NCBI RefSeq assembly: GCF_001434395.1
Contig: NZ_AZFS01000066.1
Location: forward strand, 28,871 to 92,870
Length of the DNA stretch: 64,000 bases
Direction of reading: 5' to 3'
Source of the DNA: Levilactobacillus hammesii DSM 16381
GTDB taxonomy: Bacteria > Bacillota > Bacilli > Lactobacillales > Lactobacillaceae
Positions 26,750 to 34,723 of the stretch are shown in pieces. The notes below the pieces were generated by a model, which was given only the letters and a program-made list of their open reading frames with translations, did no database searches and had not been told where the DNA came from. A program made the position numbers and the translations under genes. Every line of letters starts with the position of its first letter. Positions within the stretch are counted from its first letter, which is position 1.

Positions 26750-27088
26750 TTAATCTTTGGTTTCTGCGAATTTAACAAAATCCGCGTAATTTGTGGCGAC
26801 ATCTCTTAACCCATCCTCAAAACTCTGGAGGAGCGTTTGTCCCTTAAGTTCAGCCGTTGCTTCCAGCTTTGGTGGGAGGTGGACTTCCAGAAAGCCACCT
26901 TCCTGATCGCGATTGTCAACCTGCACCGGAATCTCAGCGATTCGTTGCAGGCTATTGACCGTCGTGATCGCAAGCACCGAGACTGCAGCACAAACGATGT
27001 CTTGACCATACTCACCTGAGTCAGCGTGGCCAGTGATTTGGAATGAATCGATTCGGTTGGCTCCGTGATGGAACGTCGCGTGAATCAT
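26750..27088 (-). CDS. prp: Ribosomal-processing cysteine protease Prp
   Basis: Prp (YsxB) cleaves the N-terminal leader of L27. The 112 aa show GHADSGEYGQDIVCAAVS. His21 and Cys33 correspond to the catalytic His22/Cys34 of the S. aureus enzyme. It sits between rplU and rpmA, with 18 bases to rpmA, the standard arrangement. Identification is confident from motif plus context. Confidence 0.95.
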   Translation of the reverse strand: MIHATFHHGANRIDSFQITGHADSGEYGQDIVCAAVSVLAITTVNSLQRIAEIPVQVDNRDQEGGFLEVHLPPKLEATAELKGQTLLQSFEDGLRDVATNYADFVKFAETKD

Positions 27089-27115
27089 CGAGATCGCCTC
27101 TCTTAATCTTTAGGC

Positions 27116-27424
27116 TTAAGCGTTGATAGCATCAACGACAACCTTGGTGTATGGTTGACGGTGACCCTTCTTCGTATGTTGGCCCTTCTTGGCCTTGTAC
27201 TTGAAAGTAACAACCTTCTTTTCCAGACCCTGCTTTTCAACAGTTCCAGTAACGGTTGCACCTGCAACAGTTGGCGTCCCGATCTTAGGCGTGTCGCCGC
27301 CGACAAAGACAACTTGGTCAAAAGTAACCTTTTCACCAGCTTCAACGTTCAACTTTTCGACGTAAACAGCTTGGCCTGCTTCGACCTTGTACTGCTTGCC
27401 GCCAGTTACGATAATTGCGTACAT
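27116..27424 (-). CDS. rplU: 50S ribosomal protein L21
   Basis: A 23S rRNA-binding protein of the large subunit. ATG 27424 follows AAGGAGGTG. The 102 aa begin [18 protein letters not shown] and end with [18 protein letters not shown], both typical. It opens the rplU-prp-rpmA operon. The frame stays open upstream, but that part lies in the structured leader and is not coding. Confidence 0.97.
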   Translation of the reverse strand: MYAIIVTGGKQYKVEAGQAVYVEKLNVEAGEKVTFDQVVFVGGDTPKIGTPTVAGATVTGTVEKQGLEKKVVTFKYKAKKGQHTKKGHRQPYTKVVVDAINA

Positions 27425-27545
27425 GTGTGTGCACCTCCTTATATATTTAGACTTAGACTCGCCGAAAACAAGTGCTCCGCAAGCGGAAAACTTAATGACT
27501 CGTCCCGAGCGGTTGCAGCTGTGGAAGTCCACAAATACAACATGA
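27425..27545 (-). promoter_or_regulatory. L21 leader RNA (5' regulatory element)
   Basis: The 120 bases upstream of rplU fold on the minus strand into stacked hairpins: TGTGGACTTCCACA, TTCCGCTTGCGGA and CTTGTTTTCGGCGAG, with CAACCGCTCGGGACGAG in between. Position and layout fit the Firmicutes L21 leader, an autoregulatory element of rplU. The family match is from memory and should be tested with a covariance model. Confidence 0.6.
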
Positions 27546-27631
27546 AAATTATACTTGATAGGCTATCTCACGTCAAGCTTTATTTTCAAAAGCGCGGGTT
27601 AGCCGATTCCATACGCTCAGCCAGTATCCGT

Positions 27632-28261
27632 TTAAGCCTTCAAGCTGGCCGTCAAGAACCACTGACTCAAGCGAGTGGCCTCCTGGCTAGGTAGTAGCTT
27701 GGCAAAGCTTCGGCCCAGATGTTCATAGCCAAAGCGCCGATCGTCGGCCAACCACTGCATGACCATCCCCATAAACGCCGAGGCGAGATAACTCGCCGGA
27801 ATTTCATTTTCCGTCATATGGAAGTTCTGCTGGTTGCCCTCAAAGGTCATGCCAAACTGATACAGCTTTTGAATCAGCGTCGCGAGTAGCATCTTGCGAA
27901 ACTGTGGAAATTGTGTGTCGAAGAGTGTCGCTAAAATCCGATGGTGCTGATCCGCGAACTGTAAGCCCGCATTTAGATCAAAACCGACAACTCGGGTCAC
28001 GCCATCCGCTGAATCCGTGTCAGCGATCACGGTGACCATTTCGGCTTGTTCAAACCATTCGTTAATGACCTGCTTTTCTGTTTGTAGGAGAAAATCGGCC
28101 TTGTCTTTGTAGTGTAGATAAAAGGTTCCCCGTGTAATCTGAGCCGTCTTGGTGAGCGTCTGCACGGAAACTTCCTTTAGCTGATGGTCCTCAAGTAAGG
28201 CACTGAGCGCTTGTCGCAACCGTTCGTTGGTCCGAACGACGCGTGGATCGATGTGACTAAT
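27632..28261 (-). CDS. TetR-family regulator, probable AUU start
   Basis: A 209-aa TetR-type repressor: HTH in about residues 15-60 (KEVSVQTLTKTAQITRGTFYLHYKDK), cited in part as TKTAQITRGTFYLHYKD, followed by a ligand/dimer domain typical of the group with a C-terminal TetR_C_33-like layout. The first ordinary start is TTG at 28219, but that would cut off the conserved SHIDPRVVRTNERLRQAL. The frame continues to ATT at 28261, six bases after GGGAGGGG. I therefore propose an AUU start. No target gene is adjacent; an upstream 30-bp palindrome (28317-28346) is a likely operator, so it may control itself. Confidence 0.8.
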   Translation of the reverse strand: MSHIDPRVVRTNERLRQALSALLEDHQLKEVSVQTLTKTAQITRGTFYLHYKDKADFLLQTEKQVINEWFEQAEMVTVIADTDSADGVTRVVGFDLNAGLQFADQHHRILATLFDTQFPQFRKMLLATLIQKLYQFGMTFEGNQQNFHMTENEIPASYLASAFMGMVMQWLADDRRFGYEHLGRSFAKLLPSQEATRLSQWFLTASLKA

Positions 28262-28316
28262 GGTAGTCCCCTCCCTTTTTAGTTCTAGGTTTCTTAAACA
28301 TTGGTTTGGGTTAAAT

Positions 28317-28346
28317 TTGGCAACAATCCGTACAGATTATTGCCAA
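28317..28346. promoter_or_regulatory. Probable TetR operator palindrome
   Basis: TTGGCAACAATC and GATTATTGCCAA are 12-base inverted arms (11 of 12 pairing) around six bases. It lies 55 bases upstream of the TetR start. The size and symmetry fit a TetR operator and suggest autoregulation. Confidence 0.6.
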
Positions 28347-28563
28347 GGTTATCTATAGCGTATACTTTTTACGCCAGTTGCAATTGTGACCGGCGAGTTA
28401 GTCAATAATCAAACTAACTAAGCCTATAAATTCCAACAGTCCCTGCATTTTAACAGTCTCCCCATAAAAATACCAGCAGTATTCCACGAATTCTACCGAA
28501 TGGGCGCACGCACACGCAACAGTTCCCCCTATTAAGCGTGTCTACACCACGCTCGGTGCATGC
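28347..28563. other. Gap between TetR and dUTPase genes
   Basis: No gene or clear structure is supported. It lies upstream of tetR and downstream of the dUTPase stop, and would hold the tetR promoter near its right end of the palindrome. Confidence 0.3.
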
Positions 28564-28594
28564 AAAAGGGACCGACGTAAACGACGATCCCTTT
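28564..28594 (-). terminator. Terminator downstream of dUTPase
   Basis: Minus-strand AAAGGGA and TCCCTTT arms with inner CGTCG/CGTCGG pairing, then TTTT. It ends the three-gene operon from 30975. Confidence 0.65.
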
Positions 28595-28607
28595 AGTTTT
28601 GGACGAC

Positions 28608-29150
28608 CTAATAGTCGTTGGCTTGCCGGTCCAAGTTCACCTTACGCTTTTCCTCGTAAGCCGCTTGGATTTCATCCTGGCTGAAGCCAAAGTCCACAAA
28701 TCCCCATTTTAGAAAGAGTCGCCAAGCATGGCGGAAATCTTCCTGACGGTGATCAAAGTGACTGTTAAATAACATCCGTTTTAAGATTAAGTATTGTTGG
28801 TCTAAATCCTTTGCTGGCCGGCTCTTTTCCAAGCCCGTCAGATCTTCTTCGGTGATCATAATCAGATGGGTCCACGTCTTCTTGGCCGCAACCAGAAAGA
28901 AGAAGTCCATCGCATCGGTATACTCCGTCAACAAGGTTTGGCGTGGTGTCCGCCCCTCATCAGCTTTTCCCCGGTGCGTCTTCCAAACTTTGAACCACTC
29001 GGAGGTATTGGCCGTTTCCGCCAGTTCTACATCGAGGGCCACGTAGGCATTTTCAATCTGAACTTTCCGTGGCAGTTCAATATCTCTGTCCCGGGTAATC
29101 TGTTCATCTAACGCAATTGACTGTTGCACTAACTTTGCTAGCTCTAACAC
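28608..29150 (-). CDS. Dimeric (all-alpha) dUTP diphosphatase
   Basis: This enzyme hydrolyses dUTP to dUMP and PPi, keeping uracil out of DNA. The 180-aa helical protein carries the MazG/dUTPase_2 metal motif ExxE...ExxD: Glu42, Glu45 (VELAETANTSEWFKVWK) and Glu76, Asp79 (EYTDAMDFFFLV). Substrate-contacting aromatic and Lys residues flank these. It is the last gene of a three-gene unit, 12 bases after its neighbour. It is unrelated to the trimeric Dut. The specificity for dUTP rather than another NTP is inferred from the family. Confidence 0.85.
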   Translation of the reverse strand: MLELAKLVQQSIALDEQITRDRDIELPRKVQIENAYVALDVELAETANTSEWFKVWKTHRGKADEGRTPRQTLLTEYTDAMDFFFLVAAKKTWTHLIMITEEDLTGLEKSRPAKDLDQQYLILKRMLFNSHFDHRQEDFRHAWRLFLKWGFVDFGFSQDEIQAAYEEKRKVNLDRQANDY

Positions 29151-29162
29151 CGAATGATCCTC

Positions 29163-30104
29163 CTATTCGAAGATGAGTGGATCTGACTTAATTTCCAGAT
29201 CCGTCAGATTTTCTAAGTACCAGTCCCGCATGAACGGGTATTTCAAGAGCACATCGAACCATGAGATCTTCTGTTCATCATCGTGAACGGTCAGAACCCA
29301 TTCCGGTTGCCCTTCCAATTGATTATTAAAGATATCAACCACGACGCTATTGTCCAGCGCAATCTCCGCACCGTTGCCATTGACACCGTTGGTCAACATG
29401 TAGTCGTTCTTAGCTGCCGCCACAAACAAACGGTCCACAATACCGGCAGGTAAATCAGCCGCCCGAACCGCATAGTTCTGTCGGTTAGCCGCATCCAAGA
29501 TGTTGAAGTCTACGGAGTAACCGTAATCTTCCTTCAAGTAACGGGCAAAGTCCAGCAAAACCTGTACGGACGTCTTGACCGTCTCAGCCGGCACCGTATC
29601 GTGCAAATCAATGATGAACAATTGCGTTAAGGCGTGGCTGTTAAACCGAAACATCTTCCGTTCCAAGTTCAAATAGAACAGGGACTGACCCGTTGCGCGT
29701 TCACGGTAGAACACCCCACCATTTTCGGAGGATTCCACCCGGAAGTTAAACGAACCGCGATCGCCCAGCGTTGTCAGCTGTTGGGTTAACTCTTCACGGT
29801 GGTCCCGTGATTGCAAGATCACTTGGCTACCTTGATCGTGCAGTTCCAACATCCGGGACATGAACAACAGGTAATAGTCGGCGTTGCTGTACTGGTGCGG
29901 GAACGTCACGTAGTCAGAGTCTAGCTTAAAGTCAGCCAACTGGGTTGCCGCATCCACCAATTCATTGGGATCGGTGGTCCGAATCAACTGGTCCATTAAC
30001 TTGGTAAAGGTCAGCCCCGTTTGTAGGCCATCCTTAATTGCTTCGTTATAGTTCAACAGACGGCCACTAGTGGTTAACGTGGATGGATCATTTTCGTTAA
30101 TCAT
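29163..30104 (-). CDS. Conserved-looking protein of unknown function
   Basis: I do not recognise this 313-aa protein. It is acidic and soluble, with no signal, membrane helix, P-loop or HTH. It opens with INENDPSTLTTSGRLLNYNEA and has a mixed alpha/beta middle (VFYRERATGQSLFYLNLERKMF, cited in part) with LFIIDLHDTVP. A Tyr/Phe-rich C-terminus ends LTDLEIKSDPLIFE. It overlaps the upstream gene by eight bases and precedes the dUTPase by 12, so the three are surely co-transcribed. A shared role in nucleotide or DNA quality control is possible but only from context. Confidence 0.85.
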   Translation of the reverse strand: MINENDPSTLTTSGRLLNYNEAIKDGLQTGLTFTKLMDQLIRTTDPNELVDAATQLADFKLDSDYVTFPHQYSNADYYLLFMSRMLELHDQGSQVILQSRDHREELTQQLTTLGDRGSFNFRVESSENGGVFYRERATGQSLFYLNLERKMFRFNSHALTQLFIIDLHDTVPAETVKTSVQVLLDFARYLKEDYGYSVDFNILDAANRQNYAVRAADLPAGIVDRLFVAAAKNDYMLTNGVNGNGAEIALDNSVVVDIFNNQLEGQPEWVLTVHDDEQKISWFDVLLKYPFMRDWYLENLTDLEIKSDPLIFE

Positions 30105-30975
30105 CGACGGTCACCTCACCCTCGCTCTTGCCTAAGAGGCTGTTCAAGTAGTCGGCGTACAGACTGGCATTGTGAGCTTCGAAGTGTTCAAAATCATCAA
30201 ACGCGTCACGAATGCTTTGCTTTTCGTAATTCAAGATCGTATCTTCCTTGGATAGAACTAAGATCTTGTCATCATTTTCCTTAATTAACTTGTGCGCGTT
30301 CAGGGCCTTTTCGTCCTCATCCGCTAACTGCGTCAATTGGTCAATGATCTCTTGTCGTTCGCCCTTCACCTTGCCAGACTCCCAAGGCATACTGCTCTTC
30401 CCACTGTTTTCCTTAAGTTGGTCGCGCAGCTGGGCTTTTTCGTTGTCCCGCTTAGGTTGGGCGTTGACCAGTTCCTGTAGCTTTTCACTTTCGGCAGAAA
30501 CGGCCTCGATCTTCGCTGTGTTGAGTCGTTGATTTTGGCTCTCCAGGGCAAAGGAGTCGCGTAGCTTTTGATATTCCGTCTTGTCAAATTCAAACCGGAC
30601 GTTGATGACATCCAAGTCACCAAACAAACGCCGGTCCCACCAGTTACCAAAGTAAATGTGGAACATGCCCGTTGTAAATTCTTCGTAGTAGAAGAAGGGG
30701 TAAATGTGCCCTAAATAATCGATTAAGTTATCACTCAAATAATGGCTAATTTGGGGATGAATATTGTCGACCAATTCGGCTAAATGGTCCACAGACCGGT
30801 TAGCACGGGTCTTCTTTACTTCTTGGTAATAGCGAACTTGATCAAGAAGTTCGTAGATTTTTCGGTCGTCACCATGCTGAACCGCTGCCTGCATCGTACT
30901 TAAGTAATCGAGTTTGTTTGCGATTACCTGCGTCAGGGCATCGGCTGCATTGGCTTGCTGTTCTTGATTTTCCAT
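30097..30975 (-). CDS. Coiled-coil protein of unknown function
   Basis: The 292-aa product has a helical N-terminal half (DALTQVIANKLDYLSTM), a conserved-looking aromatic stretch IYPFFYYEEFTTGMFHIYFGN at about 112-132 (in part: FFYYEEFTTGMFHIYFGNWW), and a long charged coiled coil at about 150-265 (AESEKLQELVNAQPKRDNEK). Such proteins are sometimes labelled SbcC-like, but I see no Walker A or B, so I reject a nuclease-ATPase call. It is the first gene of the operon with the unknown 313-aa protein and the dUTPase. GAGGGATAA lies just before the ATG. Confidence 0.82.
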   Translation of the reverse strand: MENQEQQANAADALTQVIANKLDYLSTMQAAVQHGDDRKIYELLDQVRYYQEVKKTRANRSVDHLAELVDNIHPQISHYLSDNLIDYLGHIYPFFYYEEFTTGMFHIYFGNWWDRRLFGDLDVINVRFEFDKTEYQKLRDSFALESQNQRLNTAKIEAVSAESEKLQELVNAQPKRDNEKAQLRDQLKENSGKSSMPWESGKVKGERQEIIDQLTQLADEDEKALNAHKLIKENDDKILVLSKEDTILNYEKQSIRDAFDDFEHFEAHNASLYADYLNSLLGKSEGEVTVDD

Positions 30976-31189
30976 GGATTATCCCTCATTCTCATGTTCC
31001 CCAGCCTGTGCTGTAAACATTTGGTTATACGTTCATGTTACCAAAAAATGCCGCAGAATAAAGCAGTTTCCCGCAATTTTGCCGGAAAACAACGAAATTT
31101 TTAAAAATCGTGCCCTACTGCTAGCTTAACCCCATAAAACCTGAAGGGCCTTCCGCAGTTCTAGTGGGCAAGCAGCACCCTGTGGCAAC

Positions 31190-31230
31190 AAAAAGCCATT
31201 GTCGCGGCCCCGGTCGCCAACAATGGCTTT
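31190..31230 (-). terminator. Terminator-like hairpin left of repeat copy C
   Basis: AAAAAGCCATTGT and ACAATGGCTTT pair; on the minus strand a T run follows. Its arms resemble the glnA terminator at 31826-31870 on the other side of copy C, as though one terminator had been duplicated. Confidence 0.65.
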
Positions 31231-31319
31231 ACACCTTATTTTCCCTGTGAATTGAGATCACAAAATCATCTAACAATTCTCAGCGAGTTTGCATTTCGAA
31301 CATTAGCTTGGTGGTAAGC

Positions 31320-31765
31320 GTTCACTTGCGGCTGCCAGAGATTCCGGCGCTGTGGGGACCGCCTGCGGCCTGAGAAGCGGTCCTCCGGCTCGGTTTGAAG
31401 CCCGGCAAAATTCGCCGGTCTCCAAACACGTCCCACGCTGTAAGCCGAAGAATCGGCTAACACCGTTGTCACGGCTACCTCCATCTCTGGCCTCCTCCGG
31501 TTAAGGGAGTTCTTAGCCTCAACGTTGGTGTGAACCTCGCTGAGCTGTCAACGTTCATCCCAGGTTATGGACAACCTGCCGTGGAGCCGTGAGTGAGTCA
31601 AATTTGGGCTCAGCCGTGGGATTTTCCAAGTGGACTACTTGGAAAATGGCGTCTTTGAGACGATGGTCATTTTCTGCTCAAAGCGAGGTCAGAGACCGCT
31701 CCTCAGGCTCTGGACATCCTGCCCACAGCGTTCCAGCCCAAATTTGGCAACGGTAAGGCGACAGT
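31320..31765 (-). repeat. Structured intergenic repeat, copy C (complete)
   Basis: A full copy in minus orientation between the 30975 operon and glnA. Domain I arms lie at 31735-31748 and 31597-31610 (AGCCCAAATTTGGC with GTCAAATTTGGGCT on plus). Domain II closes with GCCAGAGAT/ATCTCTGGC (31483-31491 with 31334-31342) and contains three hairpins: GTTAGCCGA/TCGGCTTAC, TTTGGAG/CTTCAAA (31426-31420 with 31400-31394, includes a G-U pair) and GGACCGC/GCGGTCC. The 290 bases to its left and about 60 bases to its right hold the flanking terminators and nothing else. Confidence 0.85.
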
Positions 31766-31825
31766 AGACACAGTGTTGCCTAAACGTCCTATCCCATGCT
31801 GTATTGCCAATCTTCAATCGTAACT

Positions 31826-31870
31826 AAAAAGCCATCGTTGCAGGCCAAACAGGCTAGCGACGATGGCTTT
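31826..31870 (-). terminator. Terminator downstream of glnA
   Basis: Minus-strand AAAGCCATCGTCG and CAACGATGGCTTT arms around GCAGGCC/GGCTAGC-type inner pairing, followed by TTTTT. It ends glnR-glnA. Confidence 0.8.
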
Positions 31871-31909
31871 GTTTACTTATTTATTTATGAAAGCGCGTTG
31901 GACCTGATT

Positions 31910-33250
31910 TTAGTACAATTCCAGGTACTGGTCGCGTTCCCATTGGGAAACCTGCGTCCGGTAAGAGTTGTATTCCAAGTTCTTGGCTTCCATGAAGCTT
32001 TGGAACAAGTGATGGCCCATGGCATTGCGCATCACGTCATCAGCCGCCAGATCCTTCAACGCATTGTGTAAGGTGTCTGGTAAGTTAGTGATGTGGTTTT
32101 CTTGCCGTTCTTCAGCATCCATCCGGTAGATGTTCCGGTCAATGGCTTCACGAGGTGCCAATTGGTTACGTAAGCCATCCAGACCGGCTTCCAGCACAGC
32201 GGCAATGGCCAAGTATGGGTTGGCAGCGGGGTCAACACTCCGGAGTTCCAACCGCGTTGACAGGCCACGAGAGTTTGGTACCCGAATCAATGGTGACCGG
32301 TTGGAACCGGACCAAGCCACGTAAACGGGTGCTTCGTAGCCAGGAACTAACCGCTTGTAACTGTTAACGATTGGGTTGCAGATTGCGGTAAAGCTCCGGG
32401 CATGTTTCAGCAGGCCACCCAAGAAGTGGAAGGCGTCTTCTGACAACTGCATGTTGCCCTTTTCATCGTAGAAGGCGTTCCCCTTGTCATGGAAGAGGGA
32501 CATGTTCAAATGCATCCCGGAACCGTTGATACCCGCCAAAGGCTTTGGCATAAACGTAGCGTATAGCCCGTACTTCCGAGCGATGGTCTTAACCACCAAT
32601 TTGAACGTTTGAATGTTATCAGCGGCCGTCAAGGCGTCCGCATACTTAAAGTCAATTTCATGTTGGCCAGGTGCGACTTCATGATGGGCGGCTTCCACGT
32701 CAAAGCCCATTTCTTCAAGGGTTAAGACGATTTCACGCCGACAGTTTTCACCCAAGTCCATTGGGGCCATATCGAAGTAGCTCCCCTTGTCATTGAGTTC
32801 CGTGGTTGGTTTGCCGTTTTCATCCATCTTAAACAGGAAGAATTCGGGTTCTGGTCCAATGTTAAAGTCGGTAAAGCCGGCCTTACGCATGTCGTTTAAG
32901 ACCCGGATCAGGTTGTTCCGTGGGTCGCCTTCAAATGGCTTGCCATCCGTGGTGTAAACTTCACAGATGACCCGGGCAATCTTGCCCCGTTCCGTACTCC
33001 ATGGGAAGATCATCCAAGTTGAAAGGTCAGGGTAGAGGTACATGTCACTTTCTTCGATCCGAACGAAGCCGTCAATGGAAGACCCATCAAACATCAGCTT
33101 GTTATCCAACAACTTACCAAGTTGGCTGATAGGCACCTCAACGTTTTTGATTGTCCCGAATAAGTCGGTAAACATTAACCGTAGAAATTTAACGTTCTCG
33201 TCCTTTGCCATCTGGCGAATATCATCTTTGGAATAGTCCCGTTTTGCCAT
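31910..33250 (-). CDS. glnA: Glutamine synthetase type I
   Basis: GlnA makes glutamine from glutamate, ammonia and ATP, and in Firmicutes also signals nitrogen status to GlnR. The 446 aa show FDGSSIDGF, the GPEPEFFLF metal site, [21 protein letters not shown], and the C-terminal tail ending in YLELY. The short (GSI-alpha) form lacks the adenylylation insert, as usual in this group. It follows glnR by 45 bases and shares its promoter and GlnR site. Confidence 0.97.
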   Translation of the reverse strand: MAKRDYSKDDIRQMAKDENVKFLRLMFTDLFGTIKNVEVPISQLGKLLDNKLMFDGSSIDGFVRIEESDMYLYPDLSTWMIFPWSTERGKIARVICEVYTTDGKPFEGDPRNNLIRVLNDMRKAGFTDFNIGPEPEFFLFKMDENGKPTTELNDKGSYFDMAPMDLGENCRREIVLTLEEMGFDVEAAHHEVAPGQHEIDFKYADALTAADNIQTFKLVVKTIARKYGLYATFMPKPLAGINGSGMHLNMSLFHDKGNAFYDEKGNMQLSEDAFHFLGGLLKHARSFTAICNPIVNSYKRLVPGYEAPVYVAWSGSNRSPLIRVPNSRGLSTRLELRSVDPAANPYLAIAAVLEAGLDGLRNQLAPREAIDRNIYRMDAEERQENHITNLPDTLHNALKDLAADDVMRNAMGHHLFQSFMEAKNLEYNSYRTQVSQWERDQYLELY

Positions 33251-33295
33251 TAAAATCGCTCCCTGTCAATTTTTGTGTCTACCAAATATCAGCGG

Positions 33296-33679
33296 TTAAA
33301 GAGGTCGCTGCTGAAGCCCCGGTTCCGGATGGCCTAGCCCACCCTGCCGGATAAATTCATCCTGCAAGATGCGGCGGACATCCTCATCGGTCAGCGGTTG
33401 CTGTTGTGCATCGCGTTTGGCTTGAGCGGCAGCTTGTTGCTGGTCATAAATGGCCTTGATACCGGCCACATTGACCCCATCCGCGAGGTAATCACGTATT
33501 TCAAGCAGGCGGTCGATATCGTTCAGCGAATATAGCCGGCGGTTACCGTCGCTCCGTTCGGGAGAAATCAGGCCTTGAGACTCATAATAGCGAATCTGCC
33601 GGGCGGTTAAGCTCGTCAACTTCATCACGGTTCCCATTGGCAGCACTGCCATTGACCGTCGTAACTCTTTCTCCTTCAT
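33296..33679 (-). CDS. glnR: MerR-family nitrogen regulator GlnR
   Basis: GlnR represses glnRA and other nitrogen genes when glutamine is plentiful, with feedback-inhibited GlnA as partner. The 127 aa have a MerR winged helix in about 12-80 (MKLTSLTARQIRYYESQGLI, DGNRRLYSLNDIDRLLEI) and a short Gln-rich C-terminal tail that in relatives inhibits DNA binding. The start has a GGGGG site. A matching GlnR box lies 64 bases upstream, so autoregulation is well supported. Confidence 0.96.
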   Translation of the reverse strand: MKEKELRRSMAVLPMGTVMKLTSLTARQIRYYESQGLISPERSDGNRRLYSLNDIDRLLEIRDYLADGVNVAGIKAIYDQQQAAAQAKRDAQQQPLTDEDVRRILQDEFIRQGGLGHPEPGLQQRPL

Positions 33680-33742
33680 GTGATTGGCCCCCTTTAACTA
33701 TGAAGCTATCATACCACCCCTAGACAGGGAGTCAAGCGCTTA

Positions 33743-33759
33743 TGTCATGTTTTGTGACA
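33743..33759. promoter_or_regulatory. GlnR operator
   Basis: TGTCA-TGTTTTG-TGACA fits the GlnR/TnrA consensus TGTNA-N7-TNACA exactly. It lies upstream of glnR and marks the glnRA promoter. Confidence 0.88.
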
Positions 33760-33805
33760 TGAAATCTGATTTTTAAAAAATCTTTAGTAAATTGCCTATA
33801 CCAAA

Positions 33806-34723
33806 TTAACGATTTAGCCAATCGGCAACCTGCGTCTCAATCGTTGCCAGTTGTTCGGGCTGCTGAACCAAGTCGTACCAATCGGCCGTAGTTTGATTAC
33901 GGAACCAGGTTAACTGACGTTTGGCGTAGTGGCGAGAGTCTTGTTTCACCAGATCGACGGCTGCTGATAGCTTCTGCGGCTGATCCAACACCGGCAACAG
34001 CTCCCGGTAGCCAATCCCGGTGGCTGCTGGCAACGTGGTGCCCCCCTGCGCAGCTAACCAGCGAACTTCATCTAGTAGACCCGTCTGCATCATCAGGTCA
34101 ACCCGCTGATTGATGCGGTCATATAACAAGTTGCGGTCCGTATTTAACGCGATATAACGCTCATCATACTGGGGACCCGCGTTCTCCTGTTGTGAAAAGA
34201 GGTTGCCCGTCACCGAAATAACCTCCAGGGCCCGGACCGTCCGGCGAACATTGGTGGTCGGAATCTTAGCGGCCGCCCGCGGGTCTTTTTCCTTCAGCTG
34301 GTTCCACAGATAGGCTGCGCCTTGTTCCTTTGCAATCGCCCGGAAATGATCACGAACAGCCGGGTCTCCCGGCGCATCCGCACCCAATTTAAGGCCATCA
34401 AACAAGGCTTGCAGATAGAAGCCCGTTCCCCCGGCAATAATTGGCAGATGGCCGCGAGCCGTGATCACCGGAATCAGCTCCTGAGCAGCGGCAACAAACT
34501 GGGCCACCGTGAATTGTTGGTCAACATCCTTGACGTCAATCAGGTGGTGGGTCGCCTGAGCCTGCTCAGCAGCCGTTGCCTTAGCCGTTCCAATATCGAG
34601 GTGCCGATAGACTTGCATGGAATCTCCGGAAATGATCTCCCCATTAAATTTTTGTGCCAGGGCAATGGCCAATGCGGTTTTACCCACAGCGGTTGGCCCC
34701 ACAATCGCTAAGACTTTTTCCAT
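33806..34723 (-). CDS. miaA: tRNA dimethylallyltransferase
   Basis: MiaA adds a dimethylallyl group to A37 of tRNAs that read UNN codons. The 305 aa include the P-loop GPTAVGKTALA, GDSMQVYRHLDIGTAKAT, the GTGFYLQAL segment and the RRTVRALEV motif. Normal length. It overlaps the ugpQ end by 16 bases. It precedes the glnRA unit, the usual order in Bacilli, where hfq is sometimes between; no hfq is seen here. Confidence 0.96.
   Translation of the reverse strand: MEKVLAIVGPTAVGKTALAIALAQKFNGEIISGDSMQVYRHLDIGTAKATAAEQAQATHHLIDVKDVDQQFTVAQFVAAAQELIPVITARGHLPIIAGGTGFYLQALFDGLKLGADAPGDPAVRDHFRAIAKEQGAAYLWNQLKEKDPRAAAKIPTTNVRRTVRALEVISVTGNLFSQQENAGPQYDERYIALNTDRNLLYDRINQRVDLMMQTGLLDEVRWLAAQGGTTLPAATGIGYRELLPVLDQPQKLSAAVDLVKQDSRHYAKRQLTWFRNQTTADWYDLVQQPEQLATIETQVADWLNR

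Noticed and set aside
30097-30975. SbcC-type nuclease subunit
   Set aside because: Only a coiled coil is present; Walker A, Walker B and the zinc hook are absent.
31266-31484. Minus-strand open frame of 72 codons in copy C
   Set aside because: Lies inside the structured repeat and is not kept in B or E.
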